In this document: in pieces, positions 57,053-64,000 of the stretch | How the letters are laid out: every line of letters starts with the position of its first letter | How positions within the stretch are numbered: position 1 is the stretch's first letter | Assembly (NCBI GenBank): GCA_014058105.1 | Contig: JACGCM010002647.1 | Coordinates: forward strand, 682,001-746,000 | DNA: 64,000 nt | Reading direction: 5' to 3' | Source: Kingdonia uniflora | Lineage: Eukaryota; Streptophyta; Magnoliopsida; Ranunculales; Circaeasteraceae | The notes under the pieces: model-generated | What the model was told of the DNA's origin: nothing | The model's input: only the letters and a program-made list of their open reading frames with translations | Databases searched by the model: none | Translations under genes and position numbers: made by a program

Positions 57053-57795
57053 TGTAGTAGCCTAATCGCAGCCTTCTACCCCAGTCAAACACTCGAAGGC
57101 TACCTCAAAGCCTACTCAAATATCTCAAAGCCCTTTTTAATCTGCAAATAAGCCTTACAAAATTATTCAGAGACGAAGCCTCGACTCTGAACAAACCTCG
57201 AAGACAAACTCTACATCAACATCAAAGGCTTTGAAGACAAAGCCTCAACTCTAAATCAGCATAAGAGATTTTTTACAGATGTATCAGACAGATAACTCAT
57301 CAGATAAGAACGGTACCGTTGTCGGTCCTGTCAGCTATAGGAATATAACCAACAGATGGCTACAGTGACAGACCCAACAATTGCTGCAGTATCAGAGTAT
57401 AGTGCTAGACCCAATTTGCTCGATATCCGGAGGATACCCGGAGGGTATACTTGTAATGTGACCTAATCTTGGTGACTCAACCTTTCCTATATTTTATAAA
57501 TAGGAGAGATAGAGAACCAAGGGGAAGTTACGAAATCTCTCCCCTTAACCCTTGCAGTTTATCTTCGATCTCCTTGTAAAATACATAACACTTGAACCTT
57601 CGACTACTCGATAGTAATACAAACTCTCTTAAAAATCCACATCCGAGGTCACGGAGCGTCACATTCTAGGCCACCACGCAAGTATATTGTCAGTAGATTA
57701 CTTATGCTATAGATTGTATACTTAAGTCCCTTTGGTAGAGATAAATCCCGTGGTGTAAGAGCCGACTTCACTCCATATAGAGTTAGGCCCCTACA
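57053..57795 (+). repeat. 3' LTR of Tat2
   Basis: 743 bp, TGTAGTAGCC to CCCCTACA, followed by TATGC, the right target copy. TATA box TTTATAAATAGGAG is near 57494. Differences from the 5' LTR are mostly C/T and A/G. Confidence 0.93.
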
Positions 57796-58990
57796 TATGC
57801 AGCTTTGAAAGAGGTCGATAGGAATTTGGAATTGAAGGAAGAGCTGTATAGGATTTGGAAAAATTTCTTTGGGTGGATCGATAATCTGGTCATCGACCAA
57901 GATTGTGTGAGTACCTTATTTCAAGAGGCCAGCTTAAAGAGGTCAAGGGCTAAAGGTGATAAAGTAGCTGTTATCGACGGAAAAATGTTGGCAAAGAATA
58001 AGAAGGCTGCTAAGGCTAGCTTGCCACAGGAAAATCCTTCCTTGGTCTGGTATAATACTGACACAGAGATAGATGCCATGTTTGGAGAATCTCTGGGAAA
58101 GAAAATGAAGAAAAGGGTGGCGAGCTTTGTTATTCCCCTGCTGCTTCCTTACAAGAGGACTACTCGATAGTCGATAATAGAGGAGGTGGCTGGTACCATC
58201 GAACCAGGTGCTGTGGTGGATAGGCATCCTCCATGGGGTGCGGGAAGTATGCTCCCGAAGAAGAAAAGTAGTGGTGAGACGTCGAAGATAAAATTTGTTA
58301 AAGAGTCTGAGGCTAAAGTTCAAAAGACCATGAACTCGTATACTTCTGGGACAGATGAGTTGAAGATGAGGTTGGAGGATTGTTTGGTTGGCATCGGGAG
58401 TTTGAACATGTTTCTCAGCGAGGGTCAACGAAACATGTCGAAGGTGATAAATATTTCTACTTTTCTTTGCTTGAAAAAATTGGTAGGTCACTCGAATACT
58501 CAATATACGACTTCATTGCAGATCAAGAAGTTGGTGACTGTCACTATAAACCGTAATGTTGGAAGTGGTAATCTGACAAATCAGCTGGTGGCGTATAAAA
58601 ATATAGAGAAAGATTTGATCGAGGTGAAGGAAGGGTTGAATGCAACGTTGAATACTTACAAGCTGGAGGAAAAAAAGGCGAGGGATGCTTCGCTTTGCGA
58701 AGCGAAGAAAATGTCGGAGAAAGAAAAAATAGAGGCTTTGGCGCTGTAGAAAGCAAACTTTGAAAAGGATGTAGGGGAGAAAGTTGCCAACGCACGGAAG
58801 GCAATGTAGCTAGAGCAGGGCAGGCTTCTCGACGTGGTTAGGGCTCAGATAAATGCAGAGAAGTTTGAAAAATGTAGAAAGTGAGGGCATATTTTGCTGG
58901 GCAGTACAAGGAGTTGGAGGTTAGGACTTTTTTTTATAAAGGGTTGGTAAGTAGTGGTGGTGTTATCTTTGATGATAGCTTAGAAGACGA
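57796..58990 (+). pseudogene. Antisense gene of Tat3, part 2 (right of Tat2)
   Basis: Resumes right after the Tat2 target copy. One frame holds from 57796 to about 58860 with few stops (TAG at 58168, 58747 and 58807). It reads [57 protein letters not shown], then a basic linker and long coiled coils ([37 protein letters not shown]). This is the layout of the second half of the Tat1 antisense gene (linker, then coiled coils). No enzyme motif is seen. Confidence 0.6.
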
Positions 58991-59549
58991 ATTTTCGGAT
59001 ACTCCCTAAGTTCATGGCGGGATGGAAGTAATCGATGATGTGATGATGGAAGAGGATACTTCGCGCCCTGTATAGTTGCAGACGTGTAGGTACCCGAAGG
59101 TGCTCTGATTGTGAATGAAGTAGAATCTCCCCCTGTAGTGTAAAAGTTTTATGTAAGCAGTATTACTTTTGTGGAGGCATGTAAGAATGGTCGGTGGGGC
59201 CAAATCAATTTTAATCTTATAGTATGCGATGAATATTTGTTTTTTAGAGAAGTTTTATTGTAAAAATTTGCTGCATTTGCTTTGTAAATAATGCTAAGTA
59301 GTAGATTCGACAAAGTGATATGTCAAATGTGATTGTAGATCATAGCAGATAAGTAAGGAATGCTTGTTGGTGTGATAAGTGAACGATGTCCATGAAATGG
59401 AAAGTAAGAAGAATGAATATCAGATGTGTATCCTTAGATGGATATCTGGATTAAGATTCGAGAAGAACAAGAGCTATTTATAGTTTGTTCGATAAGTATA
59501 AAATGCGAAGTAGAATATCCTGTAGTTGGACAGTGTTCGCGTAAAATTG
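58991..59549. other. 3' flank of the Tat3 antisense gene
   Basis: No ORF of note. AT-rich with GTATGCGATGAA and GAATATCAGATG-like stretches. It leads into the 62 bp array. Confidence 0.4.
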
Positions 59550-59935
59550 AATGATAGTTCGGATACGTACTTATGAAGTATGAATCGAGATCAATCGAAG
59601 ATTATACAGATGGTTGACATTCTGATGCGTATGTATCAAGTATGGATAGAGGGTAAGTCAAGATATTAAAGATAATTCATTGTCTGATGCATACTCATTA
59701 AGTATGGATTGAGATCAAGTCAGAATAGTAAGGATGGAAATTTTTTGGATGCATACTTATGAAGTATGAATCGAGATCAAGTCAAAATAGTAAGGATGCT
59801 TGATTGTTTGATGCATACTTATCAAGTATGGATCGAGATAAAGCCAAAATAGTAAGGATGATTGATTATCTGATGCATACTGATCAAGTATGGATCGAGA
59901 TCAAGGCAAAATAGTATTGATTAAACTGATAGTAT
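59550..59935 (+). repeat. Tandem array of about 62 bp monomers in Tat3
   Basis: Unit: TGATGCATACTTATCAAGTA, then GGATCGAGATCAAGTC and AAAATAGTAAGGATGATTGA. TGATGCATAC-like landmarks are at about 59623, 59684, 59746, 59808 and 59870, with one more diverged unit before. It lies between the antisense gene and the end of the integrase region, the same place as the arrays of Tat1 and Tat2, though the sequence is unrelated to both. Confidence 0.9.
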
Positions 59936-59949
59936 AATTTATTTATTGG

Positions 59950-61110
59950 AATCGATGGAAATGGTTACAGTGTGTTATCTGTAAAACAACTTCAGTTGGG
60001 CAGTATTCCATGGATATTCGAGCTGTATTTCTTCTTCAATCATCACCCAGTAAGTTCCACTATCTGTTTTGTCACTGATAATCTATAGCCCTTCCCAGTT
60101 TTTTGATAATTTTCTGGAATTTTTAGGTCGAGTACTATCTTGGATCCGTAATAGGATAAGGTCTCCAATATCAAATTTTTGTTTTCAAACTTTTTTGTTG
60201 TGTGTTTTTTTTCAATGTGCCATGGTATCATCCTAAATTCATAATGGTCTTGTCGTGGGTTTCTACTATTGAGGTTACAAAGGAGACCGAGTTTATTATC
60301 TTCATTTGGAATTTTCCTTCAGGTACTTGGTAGATCAAGGTCTGAACGTATGACTACTTCAGTACCGAAAGCCATCATGAACAGAGTGCAGGCTGCTAAA
60401 ACTCGAGGAGTGGTTCGGTAGGCCCAGAGAACACTGAGTAGTTCGTCTACCCATCTTCCCTTCTTATCGTCGAGATGCTTGCGTAAATCTGATTTGATGC
60501 TTTTGTTGATGGCTTTGGCTTGTCCGTTGCCTTGAGGATAGTATGGTGTGGATGTTGATAGCTAGATTTTGTATTTATGGAGGAAAGCAAGTACTTTTGC
60601 GCTAATGAATTTCTTTCCATTATCGGAGAGTATCAATGTGAGCAGCCAAACCTGGTGATGATGTACTCCCAAAGGAACTTGATGACCTCATTTTTATCAG
60701 TGTGACATAGAGGAACTGCTTTAACCCACTTTGTGAAGTAATCAGTGGTGATTAGGATAAATCTTCTGTTTCCCGATGCTGAACGAAAAGGTCCAATAAT
60801 GTCAATCCCCCATCGTTTGAATGACAAGGGGACATTGTTAATATGTAAGTCGAGGGTTAGACTTTTGATGTCTTGAGCGTGGATTTTGTATTTATAGCAT
60901 TTACGTCTTCGCAGTCTTGTCTCATCTTGGGCCAGTATAATCCTTGCGTGAATTCACATTGGGCTAATGACCTTCCTGAAACATGTGCTCCACAGAGACC
61001 TTCGTGAAGTTCTTTAATTTTGATATGAGTTTGTTTTTACGAGATACATTCGATAAGTGGCCCCCCTTATGTAATTCGATATAAGATGTGATCTTGGATG
61101 ATGAATCTGG
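59950..61110 (-). pseudogene. Tat3 integrase
   Basis: Minus-strand landmarks: FKRWGIDIIGPFRSASGNRR (Asp 1 kept), DYFTKWVKAVPLCHTDKN, FLWEYIITRFGC, LSDNGKKFISAKV (Asp 2), TPYYPQGNGQAKAINKS with Lys in place of the catalytic Glu, RWVDELLSVLWAYRTTPRVL, MIPWHIEKKHTTKKFENKNL and YYGSKIVLDLKIPENYQKTG at the C-terminal end (60231-60043). Frameshift near 60630. Inactive. Confidence 0.87.
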
Positions 61111-61289
61111 GGTATTTGGCCAAAAGTGATCAGGCTTCTTCTATGTTACGGGGGAGGATGTTGGAGTTGAGGTATGCATAGAATGGTCTTCGCCAGTTTC
61201 AGGGTCTTCATCTTCAGCAATGGTGATCTGCAGTATTGATAGTATATCAAGATTGGAATGCTCGATGATTTCGATATCTAAAGATCTTT

Positions 61290-62280
61290 TTTCACTATCC
61301 CCCAGCATGGCAGCGATGTAAGCTAATGCGTCGGCATGTCGATTTTCTTATCGAGGTAAGTAAGAGATTATTACGTGTTTGAATTTGTTCATCTTTTCTT
61401 CGACCAGGGCTACATAATCAGCCATTTTTACCATTTTGTAGAATGCCTTGTTGTAATGATTTGCCACGAGTAAAGAATTGACGTAGACTGTAAATTCTTC
61501 TGCCCTAAGTGTGAGTGCAAGATCGAGACCATGGAGGATTCCTTCATATTCTATCTCATTATTGGTAGCATAGAAGTTTAGTTTGATAGCTTTCTCGATT
61601 CGATGATTAGAAGGTATAACGAGGGCGATGGTTATCCCTGATCTGTGTGGTCCAGCTGATCCGTCTGATAAAAGTTGCCAGCCCAAACTTTTGGGCTATG
61701 CGTCTGGCTCTGCTATGGAGTCATCTGTGATGATTTCTTCAAGTTCTTCCTAATCGGGGCCCTCGATTGGAAAGTCTGCTAAAAAGTCATCCACTACCTG
61801 TCCCTTGACTGATATCTAGGGTTCGAAGGGAAATTTATATTCAATAAGGAAAATTGACCATTGTTGGATTCTACGAGATTTTTATTTTTTGGAGAGTACC
61901 AGTTTAAGGGGGCACTTGGTGATGATTTTGATGGGATGAGCTTGAAAGTAGGGACGATGTTTCTGAGAACTGTAGACCAAGGTGACTAACTATTTTTTGT
62001 TGTTGTTGTGTATCTTTTTTTAGTAGGCATGAGTATTTTGCTGATGAAGTAGATTAGTTTTTCCACGCCTTCATCTTCTCGAATAAGGACGGAACTAATC
62101 GAGTCTTCAGTTGTGGATAAGTACATTGTAAGTGATTCACCATCAACTGGAGTACTCATGATAGGAGGACGCTCCAAGTACCGTTTAAGATCTTGGAAGG
62201 CTAACTCACAGTCAGGCGTCCAAATGATTTCCTTGTGCTGTTGTTTGAAAGAGAAGTGAGATTACCACGAAGAAGGAGGT
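61290..62280 (-). pseudogene. Tat3 RNase H and archaeal-type RNase H
   Basis: RT-linked RNase H at about 62280-61860: ERPPIMSTPVDGESLTMYLS, EKLIYFISKILMPTKKRY. Archaeal-type domain at 61686-61290: GWQLLSDGSAGPHRSGITIA, NEIEYEGILHGLDLALTL, EEFTVYVNSLLVANHYNK and a HADALAYIAAMLG-like end. The usual Asp in the strand after EEFTVY is Asn (YVNSLL). Confidence 0.82.
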
Positions 62281-62289
62281 AAAAAAGTT

Positions 62290-63233
62290 TGCATCGATCA
62301 GATGACTTTGAGATGAATCTGTGAAGAGCGAGGATCTTGCCTGTGAATTTTTAGACATCTTTCTTCGTTGGTGGGGATGGCATCGCGATGTGCACTTTGA
62401 TTTACGCTAGATCAATTTCAATCCCTCTTTTGCTGACCAGATGTCCCAGAAATTTACCAGATGCAACTCCAAAATTGGCATTTCTCTGGGATATGTTTCA
62501 TCTAGTATTTGCGAAGGATATCAAAGATTGTTTGGAGGTGGCTAGAGTGATCTTCGCGTTCAAGCTTTTGCAAATCATATCGTCGATGGAGACTTCCGTG
62601 ATTGTTCCAAGATGATCTTTGAACATTTTAGTTACAAGTCATTGGTAAGTAGCTCCTGCATTCTTTAACCCAAAAGGCATTACTTTGTAACAGTAAAGAC
62701 CTCTTCTGGTAATGAAGGTTGTTTTTTTTATCATCTTCAGGGAGTGGAACTTGGTTGTAGCCGGAGACTGCATCAATCATAGAAAGAAGTTCGTGCCCTG
62801 TGACAGAGTCGAGAAGTTACGAAATTAGTAGTAGTAGGAAAATGTTCTCGGGTATAAACTTGTTGGGCTCCGTAAAGTCAACACAAACCCTAATTTTTCC
62901 ATTTTTCTTCAAGACTTCTACGATGTTAGAAACCAATTTTAGATACTTAGATTCTAGAATAAATCCTACCCGAAGAAGTTTATCAATTTCTTCATTAACC
63001 ACATCGCGGAGGCCAGGAGCTAGGTTTCATCATTTCTGTATGTCAGCTTTGCTATCTAGAAGGAGGTTTAGTCGATGGTACGCGATTGACGGGTTAATTC
63101 CAGGCATTTCTATAAAAGTCCAGGCAAATATGTCGACATTTTTCTTCTTTTTTGCCAGTTGACAACTTGGAGCCAATAAAGGTTTGACGCCTTGGACGAT
63201 CGAGGTCAATGGATTCGGCCATTTCGGTGTCAT
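62290..63233 (-). pseudogene. Tat3 reverse transcriptase
   Basis: Landmarks: DIFAWTFIEMPGINPSIAYH, EEIDKLLRVGFILESKYLK, VEVLKKNGKIRVCVDFTEPN (first catalytic Asp kept), SGYNQVPLPEDD, and the active site region VSIDDMICKSLN at about 62600-62570, where the first residue of YIDD is Ser. Frameshifts near 63030 and 62735, stop near 62817. Confidence 0.85.
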
Positions 63234-63279
63234 ATTGCTCGAATGTGGAGGGCGTTTCCTTATGTAGCTGTTATGCTTT

Positions 63280-64000
63280 GAGAAGTTTTACGGTATGAGT
63301 GTTGGTGGTGGTATTCTCGCACATGCGTGCAACTGCCTGGCTACCTTTAATTTCGTAGATTCCGTGATCTGCTGAAAAATGCGACACGAGATGATAAGTA
63401 GAAGGTACTACTTTGATTGAATGTACCCAACTTCATCCCAAAATTCCCAAGTATTTAGATTCTGCGTCGATGGCAAGGAATTTGATGAATGTTGTTTTTG
63501 ATCCTGCCTGAGCTGGAAGAGTGATTTCTCATGTAGCTGATTCTTTTGAACCGTTGAAGTCGGTGATTATTGTTGTCGAGGCCTTAACCGTGTCTGTGAG
63601 GCCTTGGACTTTAATTGCCCCTCTGAATAATACATCTGTCGCGCTTCCAGTATTGGCAAGAAGCGTATGTAAGTAGTCCTATCCGACTTTGAGCATAATG
63701 ACGAGAGGGTCATCTTGAGGGTACTAGATGTGGCTGGTGTCATAGTCCTCGAAGGTGAAATGGTATGGACATTTTTACTTGCTCGAGCTGGGGGTAAGTT
63801 TTGCAGATTTATCTGACGAGGTCATTTTATTACTGGATGTAATCCGATCGTCTTGTTTTCTTTTCTTTCCATTCTCAATCTGAATCATGTACCGGTGGCG
63901 AGCCTGCCCCTGGTTTTGATTTGTCTCAACGTCTTTGTTTTTTTGTTTGTCCTCGAGAAACATTTGGATGTCTTTGACATAATTGTGAAGCCTTCCAGCT
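63280..64000 (-). pseudogene. Tat3 gag end and aspartic protease
   Basis: From the right edge: a RLHNYVKDIQMFLEDKQKNK segment typical of the linker after gag's Cys/His motif, a basic Ser-rich stretch (KKRKQDDRITSSNKMTSSDK), then HFTFEDYDTSHI, LVIMLKVG, and the protease active site read as NTGSATDVLF (about 63670-63635); Asp is Asn by one G-to-A change. KVQGLTDTVKAS and ITDFNGSKES follow. The protease cannot be active. Confidence 0.78.

Larger units (their letters stand above)
44278..57795 (+). mobile_element. Tat2: complete but inactive Tat-lineage LTR retrotransposon, 13.5 kb
   Basis: Both LTRs (44278-45051 and 57053-57795) begin TGTAGTAG and end CCCCTACA. The flanks give TTTGC on the left and TATGC on the right, a target duplication with one change. 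A primer site follows the 5' LTR and a polypurine tract precedes the 3' LTR. Inside: gag, protease, RT, two RNase H domains and integrase (plus), a 196 bp tandem array, an antisense multi-exon gene and two small antisense ORFs (minus). It is more GC-rich than its neighbours. The LTRs differ at roughly one base in ten by eye, mostly transitions. The many TAG/TGA/TAA stops make it non-autonomous. Confidence 0.92.
40381..64000 (-). mobile_element. Tat3: Ty3/gypsy Tat-lineage retrotransposon, split by Tat2, running off the right edge
   Basis: Minus-strand order from the right edge: gag end and protease, RT, RNase H, archaeal-type RNase H, integrase, a 62 bp tandem array, then an antisense gene that resumes left of Tat2. 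Removing Tat2 (44278-57795) rejoins the antisense gene. The plan equals that of Tat1 and its integrase also has GQAK, so the two may be related copies. The 5' LTR and most of gag lie beyond 64000. The left end is uncertain. Confidence 0.75.

Overview
The window is nuclear DNA of a flowering plant, most likely a eudicot. It is AT-rich, has GT-AG spliced genes, one recognisable host gene (ATG4) and plant-type transposable elements: Ty3/gypsy elements with two RNase H domains, a MULE carrying a Ulp1 protease, and hAT-like MITEs. Species cannot be fixed from the sequence. No rRNA, tRNA or CRISPR array was seen.

Layout. (1) 50-3020, minus strand: four exons of an autophagy ATG4 cysteine protease, whose 3' end lies off the left edge. 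A CT-rich leader exon at about 9487-9720 would make 3024-9486 a 6.5 kb 5'UTR intron. That stretch holds three diverged copies of one repeat, a non-autonomous LTR element (3785-6202) and two MITEs. (2) About 9880-25510: a 15-16 kb MULE-type transposon. It carries a spliced Ulp1-protease gene on the plus strand, an AT-rich inverted-repeat array, remnants of a GRF zinc-finger gene, two copies of a coiled-coil gene, and a MURA-type transposase on the minus strand. All are pseudogenes. (3) About 26270-39100: Tat1, a Ty3/gypsy Tat-lineage element on the minus strand, hit by a solo LTR. (4) 39100-40380: a possible PIF/Harbinger remnant and GGT-rich sequence. (5) About 40400-64000: Tat3, a second minus-strand Tat-lineage element running off the right edge. 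It is split by Tat2 (44278-57795), a complete plus-strand Tat-lineage element with LTRs, a near-match target duplication, a primer-binding site and a polypurine tract.

How the parts relate. All three Tat elements have the same plan: gag, protease, RT, RNase H, archaeal-type RNase H and integrase on one strand; then a tandem array (monomers of about 160, 196 and 62 bp, unrelated to one another); then a multi-exon gene on the opposite strand. In the MULE a short motif (TCATTTGTT-like) fills the inferred introns and mostly reads in the sense direction of the gene it interrupts. Nearly all premature stops I read in frame look like CAG, CAA or CGA turned into TAG, TAA or TGA, as expected of methylated, decaying elements. 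Apart from ATG4, nothing here looks able to make an intact protein of known function.
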